A stretch of 64,000 nt of DNA from Jeotgalibacillus sp. R-1-5s-1 (GCF_004405105.1 NZ_SORW01000024.1:1-64000); one strand, 5' to 3'; shown: positions 30,372-41,438, counted from the first letter of the stretch. The notes: generated by a model from the sequence alone, not told the origin. Translations and numbers: made by a program.

Positions 30372-30710
30372 TCATGACACTTTTACCCCTTCAATTTCCT
30401 CCATACACTGCCTGATTAATTCCTGTGATAAAAATCGATCATATGTAAAAGACTTCGGATTCTGCCAAAGTTTCTTAAAAACGCATTGAATCACTTCTTC
30501 TGTTAAAGCGGGATCCTTCGTTTTTCCATAGACAACCTTCCACAGCAGAGCAACATATCGATCGTAAAGCTGACTTAATGCATCCTGGTTACCGGCGGAT
30601 AGCTCTGCAAACAGAATATGGTCATGGTGTCGAATGAATGATCCCTCCTTTTTATTACGTACTCTGAAATTTCCCTCTTTTATATGATATAAAACGTAGT
30701 GTAAAGACAC
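30372..30710 (-). CDS. Small sigma-70 region-2-like protein
   Basis: The frame allows 112 residues, and residues about 30-95 resemble ECF sigma region 2 (LFAELSAGNQDALSQLYDRYVALLWKVVYGKTKD, then ALTEEVIQCVFKKLWQNP). Region 4, which reads the -35 element, is absent. A strong site AAGGAGG lies inside the frame at codons KKEGS, so the true start may be the ATT eight bases later, giving about 86 residues. It stands alone on the minus strand. It may be a partial sigma factor, a regulator or a remnant. Confidence 0.6.
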   Translation of the reverse strand: MSLHYVLYHIKEGNFRVRNKKEGSFIRHHDHILFAELSAGNQDALSQLYDRYVALLWKVVYGKTKDPALTEEVIQCVFKKLWQNPKSFTYDRFLSQELIRQCMEEIEGVKVS

Positions 30711-30820
30711 CTTTTATGAAAAAAATTAAATTTTATTGTAAAAAGGGTTTAAGTTTCAGATCTGATTTCTTTTTATATAAAAATTTTTTAATAAATAAGT
30801 ATTTAGAACTATAAAAAACT

Positions 30821-30848
30821 TAAATTAACCCTTTAGATTTTCCGCTAT
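30821..30848 (+). promoter_or_regulatory. Candidate SigD-type promoter of the chemoreceptor gene
   Basis: TAAA (30821-30824) and TCCGCTAT (30841-30848) resemble the SigD pattern TAAA-N15-GCCGATAT, with 16 instead of 15 bases between. Chemoreceptor genes are often SigD-controlled in Bacillus. The match is partial. Confidence 0.35.
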
Positions 30849-30930
30849 GATCCGATGTATGTAGTAGACAGTCATGACTTACTAACTACTTTAAGTGTGT
30901 ACTGATTACTTACACCACGGGGTGAACGGA

Positions 30931-32961
30931 ATGAAAAAACATTTGCAATCTATACGAATGAAACTGATTTTAACAACTTCGGTTGTATTAATCACATCAT
31001 TCGTAGTGCTATTGGGATTAACAAGCTGGCAGCTGCTTGACCGAACTCAGGAAAACGTTCTCTCTCAGGCTGAAGGAATTGCGGGAGAATTAAACAATAC
31101 AGTAGAAACATTTTTAGACCAGTATGGACGGAGTATTGAACAGGTGGCATCAACCACAACAGCAATTGAGTATGTTGAGTCCTCTTTGGAGGATGGAGAT
31201 GCGGCATCGCCTGGTGAACTTGAATCATTGCTGGAAGAATATTTAGGTATTTATTCTGATCCGTCTTCTATTTACGTAGCGGCGGATAATGGGTCTCTCC
31301 TCATTTCGCCGTTTGTGGATCTGCCGGCGGATTTTGATGCGACAACACGTGACTGGTACATTAATTCAGCGGCAGCACCTGATGAAGTGTTATGGAGTGA
31401 GCCTTATATTGATGAAGCAACAGGAGAATACGTGATTACAGCCTCTAAAGGGATCCAGAGCGGCGGACAGGTGATTGGGGTTGTTGGTGTAGACGTAAAG
31501 CTTGGGGATTTGACAACTAAGCTTGGAGAAGCGCAAATCGGTTACGGAGGTTTTCCATTTGTTTTGTCTTCTCAGGGGATTGCACTCGTTCATCCAACGT
31601 TTGAGGGTGAAAGTCTGATGGACTATGACTTTATTCAGGACGTATACAGTGATGAGGATGGAACCGGTTCAATTGAGTATAATTTAGAAGGCTCAGAAAA
31701 GCTGCTCGTTTACTCAACTTCCGCCAACACAGGATGGAAGGTCGGGGTTGCTTTTGACCAGAACGATATTGCTGCTGAATCGCAGTCTATTTTACTGCTG
31801 TTAATCGCCATTGGGGTTGGAACCCTGATTGTGGCTGCGGTCATTATGTCGATTGTGGCAGGACGTTTCTCAAAACCGATCGTGCGTTTAAATGAAGCGG
31901 TGCGTCAGGTGGCAAATGGAGATCTGAGTGTCAAATCAGATGTAAACTCGAAGGATGAAATCGGGGATCTGTCCCACCAGTTTAATCTGATGGTTGATCA
32001 TATGAACGACATCATTTCAACGGTTAAAACATCTGTTGATGAGGTGCGCGGTTCTGCAGAAGGCTTGAGTGCTGTAGCAGAAGAAACGAATGCGTCCAGT
32101 GAGCAGGTGGCAAGTGCTGTCAGTGATATTGCAGACGGTGCAACCCAGTCCGCTGAGGAAGCAGATGAAGCAAACCGCCAGTCTTCACGTCTGAGTGATC
32201 AGATTAACACGATTTCAGAGCAGTCGAGACAGATGTCTGAAGTGGCGAGTGAAGCCGGTGAAGTGAATCAGAATGGACTGAACCAGATGAAGCAGCTGAA
32301 GGATTATCACGAATCATCGTCAGGCTTTATTCTGTCTATGGAAAGTGTCATTAAAGATCTTGAGCAGAAGGTTCAGACGATCGAAAGCGTGATGTCGACA
32401 ATTACAGACATTTCATCCCAGACGAATCTTCTTGCACTGAATGCTTCTATTGAAGCGGCGCGTGCGGGAGAGCACGGAAAAGGGTTTGCTGTTGTAGCGG
32501 ATGAAGTCCGTAAGCTTGCTGAACAGTCTGTACGTGCCACTGATGAAGTAAAGCAGACGATCGTAGATATTCAGGACAGCTCTAAGCGTGCCGTGTCAGA
32601 AATGGGACGCACGAAAGAAACCTTCGACAGCCAGTCTGAGGTTGTGGAGAAGACGAATGAAATCTTCATGCGCATGTCTGACTTTATGAGCACAATGGAA
32701 ACGTCGATTCTTGCTGTTTATCGTGAAATCGAAGATGTCTCTTCAAGCAAGGAAGTCGTGACGCGTGTCATTCAGGAAATGGCTGCGATGTCTGAGGAAA
32801 CGGCCGCTTCCTGTCAGCAGGTTGCCGCTTCAACGGATGAGCAGGTGCGCGCGATCCAGACAGTGACAGAATCAGCAGAACGCTTAAGTGAATTAAGTGA
32901 TGATCTCCTGCAGGCTGTAAATCGTTTTCAGCTTGCGGAAGATAAAAGTGAATTGAATTAA
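30931..32961 (+). CDS. Methyl-accepting chemotaxis protein with Cache-type sensor
   Basis: The ATG at 30931 gives 676 residues. A first membrane segment (about 13-35) and a second (about 285-310) enclose an extracellular Cache sensor domain with the ligand-pocket-like DWYINSAA and [14 protein letters not shown] domain and a long coiled-coil signalling domain follow; its hairpin tip reads [18 protein letters not shown], with [38 protein letters not shown] around it (about 485-520, residues quoted as separate stretches of the CheA/CheW contact). The ligand is unknown. The host is probably motile. Confidence 0.93.
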   Translation: MKKHLQSIRMKLILTTSVVLITSFVVLLGLTSWQLLDRTQENVLSQAEGIAGELNNTVETFLDQYGRSIEQVASTTTAIEYVESSLEDGDAASPGELESLLEEYLGIYSDPSSIYVAADNGSLLISPFVDLPADFDATTRDWYINSAAAPDEVLWSEPYIDEATGEYVITASKGIQSGGQVIGVVGVDVKLGDLTTKLGEAQIGYGGFPFVLSSQGIALVHPTFEGESLMDYDFIQDVYSDEDGTGSIEYNLEGSEKLLVYSTSANTGWKVGVAFDQNDIAAESQSILLLLIAIGVGTLIVAAVIMSIVAGRFSKPIVRLNEAVRQVANGDLSVKSDVNSKDEIGDLSHQFNLMVDHMNDIISTVKTSVDEVRGSAEGLSAVAEETNASSEQVASAVSDIADGATQSAEEADEANRQSSRLSDQINTISEQSRQMSEVASEAGEVNQNGLNQMKQLKDYHESSSGFILSMESVIKDLEQKVQTIESVMSTITDISSQTNLLALNASIEAARAGEHGKGFAVVADEVRKLAEQSVRATDEVKQTIVDIQDSSKRAVSEMGRTKETFDSQSEVVEKTNEIFMRMSDFMSTMETSILAVYREIEDVSSSKEVVTRVIQEMAAMSEETAASCQQVAASTDEQVRAIQTVTESAERLSELSDDLLQAVNRFQLAEDKSELN

Positions 32962-32971
32962 CAGACGTTTG

Positions 32972-33018
32972 TGAAGCCGGGGCTGCTCTTTTAAGAGCGG
33001 TTCCGGCTTTTTTATTTT
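32972..33018 (+). terminator. Terminator after the chemoreceptor gene
   Basis: AAGCCGG pairs with CCGGCTT around an inner GCTCTTTTAAGAGC hairpin and is followed by TTTTTATTTT. Confidence 0.85.
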
Positions 33019-33138
33019 GGGTGATTCAGGGTCCCGCTTTAGGGCGGCAGATCAAGTGCAGAAATCTTTTTAAAAGCGAAATAACACAAAAACGTGAACG
33101 GAAAATGGAAGGAAAATTCATTTCGGGATGGGTGCGGG

Positions 33139-33167
33139 TTGAATGGAGACCGTTAGACGGATAGAAT
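33139..33167 (+). promoter_or_regulatory. yybS promoter
   Basis: TTGAAT (33139-33144) and TAGAAT (33162-33167) are separated by 17 bases, about 50 bases before yybS. Confidence 0.6.
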
Positions 33168-33216
33168 GTACATGAACCAATGATCATGGAACGGATTTTA
33201 AATAGAGGGTGAACTA

Positions 33217-34149
33217 ATGGATAGACAGTCTACATTGAGACTAACTGAAGGTGCGATTCTGACAGCGTTTTTTGCTGTACTGTTACTCATAACCGTTTAT
33301 GTGCCGGTGATTTCGATCATTACGGCGTTCTTTTTAATATTGCCGTTTTTAATTTATAGTGCTAAATATTCAATAAAAGCATCACTGATCATGGTTGGTG
33401 CGGCGATTGGTGTGTCTGCAATTATTGGAGGGATTTTTTCGATTCCTGCAGCGGTTGCCTATGGAACGACCGGGATCGCGATGGGCTGGATGGTTCAGCA
33501 GAAAAAAAGTAAATTAACGATTTTGCTCATTTCATCACTGGTCTTTTTAGTAAATGTTGTTGTGCAGTATGCGATCTCTATTGTCGTGTTTGAGATCAAC
33601 GTGATTGAAGAGTTTTTTACGATCATGACAGAATCATTTAATCAGTCTGTGACGATGTTCAATAATGCCGGGGTAGACACGGAGCAGGTGCAGGAAGTCT
33701 GGTCACAGAACATGATGATGATCGAGCTCTTGCTGCCGACGCTGCTTGTCTTCAGTGTCGCTGTTTTAATGTGGATTACGATCGCCGTTAACTTTCCAAT
33801 CGCGAAGAGACTGAAGGTTGATGTGCCGGTTTTTACTCCGTTTCGCGAGCTGACTTTGCCGAAAAGCGTGATCTGGTATTACCTGATTGTGCTGTTAACA
33901 GCATTGATCGGTGCGCCGGAGGAAGGGACGATGTTTGCTTATTCGATTATCAACCTGCAGATTGCGCTTGAATTGCTGATGATTTTGCAGGGGCTGTCGT
34001 TTATCCAGTTTTACGGGCATCATAAAAACTGGAGTAAAGGGCTTATGGTTCTTGTGACGATTCTGGGAATATTAATCAATCCATTAACCCGCATTTTAGG
34101 TATAATAGACTTAGGCTTTGATTTACGAAAGCGAATGTCCGGAAAGTGA
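33217..34149 (+). CDS. yybS: DUF2232 membrane protein YybS
   Basis: A 310-residue protein with about eight hydrophobic segments. It starts MDRQSTLRLTEGAILTAFFAVLLL, typical of YybS. B. subtilis yybS lies directly before gdpP and rplI, as here. The function is unknown; its pairing with gdpP suggests a membrane role near c-di-AMP signalling, by context only. It is 83 bases from gdpP. Confidence 0.9.
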   Translation: MDRQSTLRLTEGAILTAFFAVLLLITVYVPVISIITAFFLILPFLIYSAKYSIKASLIMVGAAIGVSAIIGGIFSIPAAVAYGTTGIAMGWMVQQKKSKLTILLISSLVFLVNVVVQYAISIVVFEINVIEEFFTIMTESFNQSVTMFNNAGVDTEQVQEVWSQNMMMIELLLPTLLVFSVAVLMWITIAVNFPIAKRLKVDVPVFTPFRELTLPKSVIWYYLIVLLTALIGAPEEGTMFAYSIINLQIALELLMILQGLSFIQFYGHHKNWSKGLMVLVTILGILINPLTRILGIIDLGFDLRKRMSGK

Positions 34150-34232
34150 TATCAGGTAACCTTTTACACTGATATCAGATAAGATAATTTATACAGAATG
34201 CAAACGGTTCAACCGTTTTGGGAGCTGAAAGC

Positions 34233-36212
34233 ATGCCAACTTATTTTCAACACCGGGTTTTGCGCAGACTGCTGATCGGCGTGACGGTGATTCTCGCCCT
34301 GATTCTTGCAGGCCTTGCCATCTATAACTGGATCATCGCATTCTTTGCGGCAGCAGTGGCTGCTCCTTTTTTGTGGTTCGCTTTTGTATACGAAAAGCGG
34401 TTTTTTCTTGATACAGAGCAGTATATATCCACCCTTTCCTACCGGGTCAAAAAAGTAGGGGAAGAAGCGCTGATGGAGATGCCGGTTGGAATTCTTCTTT
34501 ATAACGATGATTTCTTTGTGGAGTGGTCGAACCCTTATTTGTCCGCTTTTATTGAAGATGGACCGATGATTGGCCGTTCGCTTTACGATGTAGCGGATGT
34601 ACTTGTGCCGGTCATTAAAAAGGACGGCAGCTCAGAGGAAACCGTATCCTGGCAGGGACGAATTTTCAGAGTCGTTCACCGTCAGGAAGAAAAACTGCTA
34701 TACTTCTTTGATGTGACGGAACAGTCAGAGGTGGAGGAGCAGTACGAAGCGGATCGCACTGTGCTGTCTGTCATTTTCCTCGATAACTATGATGAGCTGA
34801 CACAGGGCATGGATGATTCCGCCCGCAGTAATATTAATAGTGTGGTCACAACCCTGTTAAATCAATGGGCGAACCAGCACGAGATTTATGTAAAAAGAAT
34901 TTCATCAGACCGCTTTTTAGCTGTGATGAATGAACGCATTTTACGTGATCTGGAGCAGGAGAAATTCACGATTTTAGATACGATCCGCGAGACGACGGCA
35001 AAACAGAATGTCCCGCTGACGCTCAGTATTGGTGTGGGCTCCGGAGCGGAAACCCTACCTGAACTTGGTCAGCAGGCGCAGTCGAGCCTTGATCTTGCCC
35101 TGGGCCGCGGTGGTGACCAGGTTGTCATTAATCAGGCAAACGGTAAAGTAAAGTTTTTCGGCGGGAAAACCAACCCGATTGAAAAGCGGACCCGTGTCCG
35201 CGCACGCGTGATTTCCCATGCGCTGCGTGAACTGATCATCCGCAGTGATAAAGTGATTGTCATGGGCCATAAACGCCCGGATATGGATGCAGTCGGAGCG
35301 GCGATCGGCATCCGGAAAATTGCTCAGATGAATCAGCGGGAAGGCTTTGTGGCGCTCGATTTTTCTGAAATCGACAGCGGTGTAACGCGTCTCGTCGAAG
35401 AGATTAAAACGAAACCTGACTTATATTCTCATATCATTACACCGGAAGAAGCGATGGAGATGGTAACAGAGGATACGCTGTTAGTCGTCGTGGATACACA
35501 TAAGCCGAGTCTTGTAATAGATGAACGTTTATTAAATAAGGCTGAAAAAGTAGTTGTCATTGACCATCACCGGAGAGGCGAGGAGTTTATTGAAAACCCA
35601 TTGCTCGTTTATATGGAGCCATACGCTTCCTCTACAGCTGAACTCGTGACAGAGCTTTTGGATTATCAGCCTAAACACGAAAAAATCACAATGCTTGAAG
35701 CAACCGCACTTCTTGCTGGTATAATAGTGGATACAAAAAGTTTTACGATGAGAACCGGATCGCGAACATTTGATGCGGCTTCCTACCTCAGAACGCTCGG
35801 TGCTGATACGATTTTAGTGCAGCAATTCCTGCGTGAGGATGTCACCACGTATGTGGAACGTGCACGTTTAGTGGAAACCGTGACGTTTTATAAACATGGA
35901 ATGGCGATTGCCTTTGGCGAAGATGACCGGATTCATGACCCTGTCATTATTGCACAGGCAGCAGATACGCTTTTATCCATGGAGGATGTGGCAGCGTCCT
36001 TTGTTGTGGCATTCCGGGATGAGAACGTAGTCGGCATCAGTGCCCGTTCACTCGGCACTGTCAATGTCCAGCTGATCATGGAAAAGCTCAATGGAGGCGG
36101 TCACTTAACGAATGCCGCCACACAGCTGAAAGGGATCAGCATTGATGAGGCTGTTGAACAGCTCAAACAGGCGATCAATGAACACATCGAAGGAGGAACT
36201 GAAGAATCATGA
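34233..36212 (+). CDS. gdpP: Cyclic-di-AMP phosphodiesterase GdpP
   Basis: The ATG at 34233 gives 659 residues, equal to B. subtilis GdpP. Two membrane helices (about 8-50) are followed by a PAS-like domain (about 85-150), a degenerate GGDEF domain (about 175-300) and a DHH/DHHA1 catalytic half ([18 protein letters not shown] about 345, [13 protein letters not shown] about 415, [10 protein letters not shown] about 620). It cleaves c-di-AMP at the membrane. It overlaps rplI by 4 bases. Confidence 0.97.
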   Translation: MPTYFQHRVLRRLLIGVTVILALILAGLAIYNWIIAFFAAAVAAPFLWFAFVYEKRFFLDTEQYISTLSYRVKKVGEEALMEMPVGILLYNDDFFVEWSNPYLSAFIEDGPMIGRSLYDVADVLVPVIKKDGSSEETVSWQGRIFRVVHRQEEKLLYFFDVTEQSEVEEQYEADRTVLSVIFLDNYDELTQGMDDSARSNINSVVTTLLNQWANQHEIYVKRISSDRFLAVMNERILRDLEQEKFTILDTIRETTAKQNVPLTLSIGVGSGAETLPELGQQAQSSLDLALGRGGDQVVINQANGKVKFFGGKTNPIEKRTRVRARVISHALRELIIRSDKVIVMGHKRPDMDAVGAAIGIRKIAQMNQREGFVALDFSEIDSGVTRLVEEIKTKPDLYSHIITPEEAMEMVTEDTLLVVVDTHKPSLVIDERLLNKAEKVVVIDHHRRGEEFIENPLLVYMEPYASSTAELVTELLDYQPKHEKITMLEATALLAGIIVDTKSFTMRTGSRTFDAASYLRTLGADTILVQQFLREDVTTYVERARLVETVTFYKHGMAIAFGEDDRIHDPVIIAQAADTLLSMEDVAASFVVAFRDENVVGISARSLGTVNVQLIMEKLNGGGHLTNAATQLKGISIDEAVEQLKQAINEHIEGGTEES

Positions 36213-36655
36213 AAGTTATTTTCTTAAAAGATGTTAAAGGTAAAGGTAAAAAAGGCGAAGTGAAAAATGTAGCAGACGGCTACGCACACAACTTTCTCCT
36301 GAAAAATAATCTGGCTGTTGAAGCCAACAATGCGAACCTGAGCCAGGTCAGCGCACAGAAGAAAAAGCAGGAAAAAGAGGCGCAGCAGGAGCTTGAAGAA
36401 GCGAAAAAGCTGAAGGAAACAGTGGAAGCCTTAACCGTTGAATTAAAAGCCAAATCAGGAGAGGGCGGCCGTCTGTTCGGCTCCATCACATCCAAGCAAA
36501 TCGCTGAAGAGCTGAAAAAGCGTCATAATATTAAAGTCGACAAGCGCAAAATTGAAATGGACGATGCGATCCGTTCTCTCGGTTACACAAACGTGCCTGT
36601 TAAACTGCACAACGAAGTGACAGCAACGCTTAAGGTACACGTAACAGAAGAATAA
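36209..36655 (+). CDS. rplI: 50S ribosomal protein L9
   Basis: A 148-residue protein starting [30 protein letters not shown], given here only in part as [17 protein letters not shown], the L9 N-domain. A long connecting helix (about 42-75, Lys/Glu-rich) leads to the C-domain with [16 protein letters not shown]. It is part of the L1 side of the large subunit. It is coupled to gdpP by a 4-base overlap. Confidence 0.97.
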   Translation: MKVIFLKDVKGKGKKGEVKNVADGYAHNFLLKNNLAVEANNANLSQVSAQKKKQEKEAQQELEEAKKLKETVEALTVELKAKSGEGGRLFGSITSKQIAEELKKRHNIKVDKRKIEMDDAIRSLGYTNVPVKLHNEVTATLKVHVTEE

Positions 36656-36730
36656 AACCTGACCGGAAATCGGATTCAGCCAATATTTTTAAGCAAACGG
36701 CGAACCGATTTCGTGCTATACTTAAAAAAA

Positions 36731-36758
36731 TGTGATCATTTGAGATCACATTTTTTTT
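36731..36758 (+). terminator. Terminator after rplI
   Basis: TGTGATC and GATCACA pair around ATTTGA and are followed by eight T. Confidence 0.85.
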
Positions 36759-36788
36759 CGATCAAAATCTTTCGGGAGGGATCCAGCT

Positions 36789-38153
36789 TTGAATGAACAG
36801 TTTGCGGATCGTATGCCGCCCCAGAATATAGAAGCAGAAATGGCTGTTTTAGGTGCGATTTTCCTCGAACCACAGTCACTCATTTCTGCACAGGAAATTT
36901 TAATGCCGGAGGACTTTTACAGAAGCGCCCACCAGCGGATCTTTGAAGTGATGGTCCGTCTGAGCGACCGCGGAAAAGCGATCGACCTGGTGACAGTGAC
37001 AGAAGAACTGTCTGCGATGAAAGAGCTTGAGGATGTTGGCGGAATCTCCTATCTGACCGACCTTGCAGGCTTTGTTCCGACAGCTGCCAACGTAGAGTAC
37101 TACGCGCATATCGTCGAAGAAAAAGCGCTTCTCCGCCGCCTGATCCGCACAGCGACAACGATCGCGCAGGACGGTTATGCCCGTGAGGATGAGGTAGAAA
37201 ACCTTTTAGCTGAAGCCGAACGTAACATCATGGAAGTTGCCAACCGTAAAAATACGTCCGCCTTCCACAGCATGAAAGACGTTCTTGTCCGCACGTACGA
37301 TAATATCGAAATGCTCAACAGCACAAAAGGTGATATCACAGGAATTGCGACAGGCTTTAACGAGCTTGACCGCATGACCGCCGGCTTCCAGCGCAATGAT
37401 CTGATCATCGTGGCCGCCCGTCCATCTGTAGGTAAGACCGCCTTTGCCCTGAACATCGCGCAAAACGTTGCCACCAAAACGGGTGAAAACGTCGCGATCT
37501 TCAGTCTCGAGATGGGAGCAGAGCAGCTCGTCATGCGTATGCTTTGCGCAGAAGGCAATATTAACGCACAAAACCTGCGTACCGGTGCCCTCACCGATGA
37601 GGACTGGCGCAAGCTGACGATGGCCATGGGAAGCCTTTCTAATGCCGGCATCTATATTGATGATACGCCGGGTGTCCGCGTTCAGGATATCCGTGCGAAA
37701 TGCCGCCGTCTCAAGCAGGAGCACGGTCTCGGCATGATTTTAATTGACTACATGCAGCTGATTCACGGAACCGGCAAGCCGGGTGAGAACCGTCAGCAGG
37801 AGGTTTCTGAAATCTCCCGTTCCCTGAAAGGACTCGCGCGTGAGCTTGAAGTGCCACTCATTGCCCTGTCACAGCTGTCCCGTGGCGTGGAATCACGTCA
37901 GGACAAGCGTCCAATGATGTCTGACCTGCGTGAATCAGGAAGTATTGAGCAGGATGCCGACATCGTCGCCTTCCTGTACCGTGATGACTATTACGATAAA
38001 GAAAGTGAAAACCAGAACACGATCGAAATCATCATCGCTAAACAGCGTAACGGCCCGGTCGGCACGGTTTCGCTTGCCTTTATTAAGGAATATAACAAAT
38101 TCGTTAACCTCGAGCGGCGTCTCGATGACCCGAATATGCCGCCTGGTGCGTGA
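36789..38153 (+). CDS. dnaB: Replicative DNA helicase (DnaB; DnaC in B. subtilis naming)
   Basis: A TTG start after GGGAGGGATC gives 454 residues beginning (M)NEQFADRMPPQNIEAEMAVLG. The N-terminal helical domain (about 1-155) is followed by the RecA-like motor with Walker A ARPSVGKTAFALNIA (about 210) and Walker B GMILIDYMQLI (about 315). It unwinds DNA at the fork as a hexamer. In Bacillus purA-side genes follow; here an island is inserted right after the stop codon. Confidence 0.96.
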   Translation: MNEQFADRMPPQNIEAEMAVLGAIFLEPQSLISAQEILMPEDFYRSAHQRIFEVMVRLSDRGKAIDLVTVTEELSAMKELEDVGGISYLTDLAGFVPTAANVEYYAHIVEEKALLRRLIRTATTIAQDGYAREDEVENLLAEAERNIMEVANRKNTSAFHSMKDVLVRTYDNIEMLNSTKGDITGIATGFNELDRMTAGFQRNDLIIVAARPSVGKTAFALNIAQNVATKTGENVAIFSLEMGAEQLVMRMLCAEGNINAQNLRTGALTDEDWRKLTMAMGSLSNAGIYIDDTPGVRVQDIRAKCRRLKQEHGLGMILIDYMQLIHGTGKPGENRQQEVSEISRSLKGLARELEVPLIALSQLSRGVESRQDKRPMMSDLRESGSIEQDADIVAFLYRDDYYDKESENQNTIEIIIAKQRNGPVGTVSLAFIKEYNKFVNLERRLDDPNMPPGA

Positions 38154-38262
38154 AGAAAGCCTCCCGAAGATGGGTAACGGGTTCGGTTTTGGAGTACAAA
38201 ATGTCAAATAACAGCCCTATTCGCTACCCAAATAGCTATATAATTTTCACTAAATTCACACT

Positions 38263-38300
38263 AAAAAACGCACAGTGATTGGTAATCTGTGCGTTTTTTA
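38263..38300. terminator. Bidirectional terminator inside the island, left end
   Basis: AAAAAACGCACAG pairs with CTGTGCGTTTTTT around an 11-base loop; both directions end in a T-run. Confidence 0.8.
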
Positions 38301-38365
38301 TTCATAATAGAGGATTTTTTAAAGGTTTTATGGGATTTTATGTTAATATATAGATAAAGGGATTG

Positions 38366-39716
38366 TTCAATTAAAGGGCAGTTTAACGGAATAAGATAGT
38401 ATGTAAATAGGGGGAAGATAACTTGTTTAAAATATTCAATTTTATATAACCGTTAATAAGGGGTCCGCCCTCCAAAAGTGAAATTATACTCACTAACAAA
38501 TCATAATTGGAGGTCATTTTATATGAGTGAACAAAATTTGAGATGCAAAGAATTAGATAAAGTATTAGATTTCTTAGAACAAAATAGATTATTTGATGGG
38601 GTAGTGCTTTTATCCGAGGAAGGCAAACCATTTTACAAGAGAGCGATAGGCGAGAGAACTATCTCAGAACAACATTCCCATAATTCGATTTTTGAAATTG
38701 CCTCGATTTCAAAGAGCTTCACAGCAATGGCAATTATGATACTAATTGAGGAGGAAAAACTAAAATTAGACGATAACCTAAAAACGTTTTTCCCTTATCT
38801 TCCATACAAAAACATTACAATTAAAAATATGCTAAATCACACCTCTGGACTTCCCGATTATATGGAATGGTTTGAGACAGAGGGTAACTGGGACCAAACA
38901 AAAATTGCAACAAATAAAGATGTAATTAAATTCCTGAAAGATGAAGAGCCTGATGTATTGTTTCCAGTAAATGAAAAGTGGGAGTATTGTAATACAGGGT
39001 ATGTATTGCTGGCAGAAATTATAGAAATGGTTTCAAAAATGGAGTACGGGGAATTTTTAAAGACAAGAATATTTGAACCGTTAAGTATGTTAAATACATC
39101 CACGCATTCTCAATTCTTAGATGATGAAATTGAATATTTTTCGTTAGGTTATATCTATGATTGGGAACAGGATTTGCACAGACTTCCGAATGAAATCGAA
39201 GAGCATAAGTATGTGTATTTCCTCGACGGTGTTAAAGGTGATGGGGGCATAAAATCAACCGTTGATGATTTACTAAAGTGGGAGCGTTCTATTTATAATA
39301 ATGAGTTGGTATCAGCACAAACAAAGGAGTGTATAATTAACCCCAATTATGTTAACGGAGATGCTTCCGTTAAATATTGTCCTGGTTTGCACAAGGACTT
39401 GGGAGGATATGGTTTTGGCTGGAAAATTGAAGACCACCCTAAGTATAAAAAGATTGTGCTTCACGATGGATATTGGGCAGGGTATTGTTCTTGTTTAATC
39501 AGCTACAAAGATTGTGGCAAAGCTATCATTATGCTAAGCAACCTTGATTTTACCACCGATGAATTAAACAAGATTCCGCATTTGTTAACCCTTACATTGG
39601 AGAAAGTTTTGTTTGATGGCGAAGCAGAACTGCAAGAGTTTAAGCAGTTAATTAAACCTACTTATGTAGAATAATCAAAGGCAATCTTCAGTTAAAGGTG
39701 GCTTTAATTGAATAAG
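38366..39716 (+). repeat. 30-bp imperfect direct repeats around the serine-hydrolase gene
   Basis: TTCAATTAAAGG...GAATAAG at 38366-38395 and a 23-of-30 match at 39687-39716 (TTCAGTTAAAGG...GAATAAG) sit just before and after the gene. The pattern suggests a gene cassette carried between short repeats. Confidence 0.55.
38523..39674 (+). CDS. Serine hydrolase, class C beta-lactamase/penicillin-binding fold
   Basis: The ATG at 38523 behind GGAGG gives 383 residues. The nucleophile motif SxxK is SISK in FEIASISKSFTAMA (about residue 60), the YxN motif is YCNTGY (about 159) and the third motif is HDGYWAGY (about 318). No signal peptide is seen, so it is probably cytoplasmic and an esterase or peptidase rather than a drug-hydrolysing enzyme. 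Base composition is lower in GC than in neighbours, and it lies inside an island between direct repeats, so it was probably acquired. The true substrate is unknown. Confidence 0.85.
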   Translation: MSEQNLRCKELDKVLDFLEQNRLFDGVVLLSEEGKPFYKRAIGERTISEQHSHNSIFEIASISKSFTAMAIMILIEEEKLKLDDNLKTFFPYLPYKNITIKNMLNHTSGLPDYMEWFETEGNWDQTKIATNKDVIKFLKDEEPDVLFPVNEKWEYCNTGYVLLAEIIEMVSKMEYGEFLKTRIFEPLSMLNTSTHSQFLDDEIEYFSLGYIYDWEQDLHRLPNEIEEHKYVYFLDGVKGDGGIKSTVDDLLKWERSIYNNELVSAQTKECIINPNYVNGDASVKYCPGLHKDLGGYGFGWKIEDHPKYKKIVLHDGYWAGYCSCLISYKDCGKAIIMLSNLDFTTDELNKIPHLLTLTLEKVLFDGEAELQEFKQLIKPTYVE

Positions 39717-39730
39717 GCAATATAGAAATG

Positions 39731-39758
39731 AAAAGACCGATTGCTTAATCGGTCTTTT
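39731..39758. terminator. Bidirectional terminator between the hydrolase and transposase genes
   Basis: AAAAGACCGATT and AATCGGTCTTTT pair around GCTT. It serves both converging genes. Confidence 0.85.
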
Positions 39759-39766
39759 CTTCGTTC

Positions 39767-41438
39767 CTACTGCATATAAATTATGTCGTTTATTGAATAT
39801 TGCTTATTGGCAATACCGAGACGCTGAGCAGGCGTTTTAGAATCCTTTCCCGCACGAGTTATAAAACAGAAATTATAATAGGTCCTGAGAATCGTCATCG
39901 CCATCTGTGCGTACTTGGGATTGAAGTTAGAGTAAATATAACTCTTGTCATCACCACGAGCTGTCGTGAGCGGTCTTTCCAGGATAGATAGCCGTCTTCG
40001 TATTTGCTGGATAAAAGTGTTGGTGGCATTATCGTTAACGTTCATTATCATATTGGCGATTTCTCTTGGTTCCACAGAAGAAAGGTTTGTCTTGCAATCT
40101 ACCCACCGTCTTCCTCTATCTATGGTGGCTAACGGATGTTCAATCGGGTTATCCGCATATTCAAAATGTGTTCCAGTTGGTAAAGTTACTTCCCTATGAA
40201 AAGAGTGATGTTGGAACAATTCTTCTAGTTGTAAAAACGCAAGTTTCCTCAAAGAAGTTGTACCATATCCTCGGTTACTACCCCAATCCAGCAGTTCCAT
40301 TTTAGCCTCAACAAATTCTTCACGAGCTTGCTTTCGTGTCTTTGTCTTATCAGTTTGACAGAGAAAATGATGAGCGTCCGAATGAATCATCTCTTTTGCG
40401 AAAACACGATTTATCGATGTGGTAATAGAAGAGTCCTCATCAGTTACAAATCGCCATTCAGAAGCTCTTACAAGCTGTTTGATGAGCCATTATAAGTTGC
40501 TCCAACGTGGAACCCGTCCATATATTGAGCTCTACGATTAAACTTGGACATATCACTACGATACTTCACTTCGTCCTGCGTATCATTGTTTGTTGGTGGC
40601 TGCGGATAATGAGAATACTTCGGAAACCGAGCATTCTTTTTTGCGAATTCATTGAGGTGGTCCTCTTTTTGAAGTACCGTATCCAATGCTATGTCTCCAA
40701 GTGTAGAGGTCCAGTCGTAAGCTACATCTGAACGGAATACATTCCTAAAATTTCACAAGTTCTTGTTATGGGTGCACGGCTTAACAGTAACTTCATAAAC
40801 AGAGGCAATATATCGCTTCTTTGCTGGTGATATGTGATGGCTTGTCTCCCTTTCGGTAAGACGTTAGTAAACTTCTTGCACGTTTTACATTGATACCGTT
40901 GCGATTTCGCCTTACTTTTACCTCGTTTATAAAATTCTTTGGCGGCAGTAAAAGGTGTTGTCTCTCCAACGGAACAGCCTTCCTTATGAAACTCATAATC
41001 AGGCTGTTGTTCTTGAACAGTGTTGACACGAACCAAACGCTCGATTTCCTCAGCAATTGACCAATTTGATAGTGTATTGGTATAACATCCTAACACAGCC
41101 CCACCTTTAGGGTCAGGGTTGCATTTAATGGATTTATCTGTACCAGAACCTGTTAAGCGATATCGACTCGGCTTTCTTTTAGTCTCGAATTTCAGTTGAG
41201 GTAATCCGTGCCAAAGGCAATATGGATTCGCACAATGGTTGTATTGAATTCGGTGCTCCGTTCCATTTAGCGTAAATCCAACTGGCTGAAACAATAACTG
41301 ACTATATCTTGTCCCAAATTGCTTGGGAGTCAGGTGCTGATAATCCTTGTTCCGATTAGTAATCTCATCCATCGTAAGCGGAGAAAGGACGTTCACAACA
41401 TTATCTTCTTTGGTAGCTAGTCGTTTAAGATTTGCCAT
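39767..41438 (-). pseudogene. Frameshifted transposase-like insertion-element protein
   Basis: Three open frames on the minus strand read as one protein of about 555 residues if two shifts are repaired, near 40725 and near 40475. The first part (MANLKRLATKEDNVVNVLSP) has two Cys/His groups: HCANPYC and YQCKTCKKFTNVLP, zinc-ribbon-like as in some insertion-element proteins. The last part (IHSDAHHF, RRRLSILERP, AQRLGIANKQYSIND) is catalytic-core-like. Both shifts go to the -1 frame, and neither site has a slippery heptamer. I recognise only the general insertion-element type. It is probably inactive. Confidence 0.7.

Noticed and set aside
40468-40730. Programmed -1 frameshift in the transposase-like gene
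   Set aside because: There is no slippery heptamer or clear downstream structure at either break, so decay or error is more likely.
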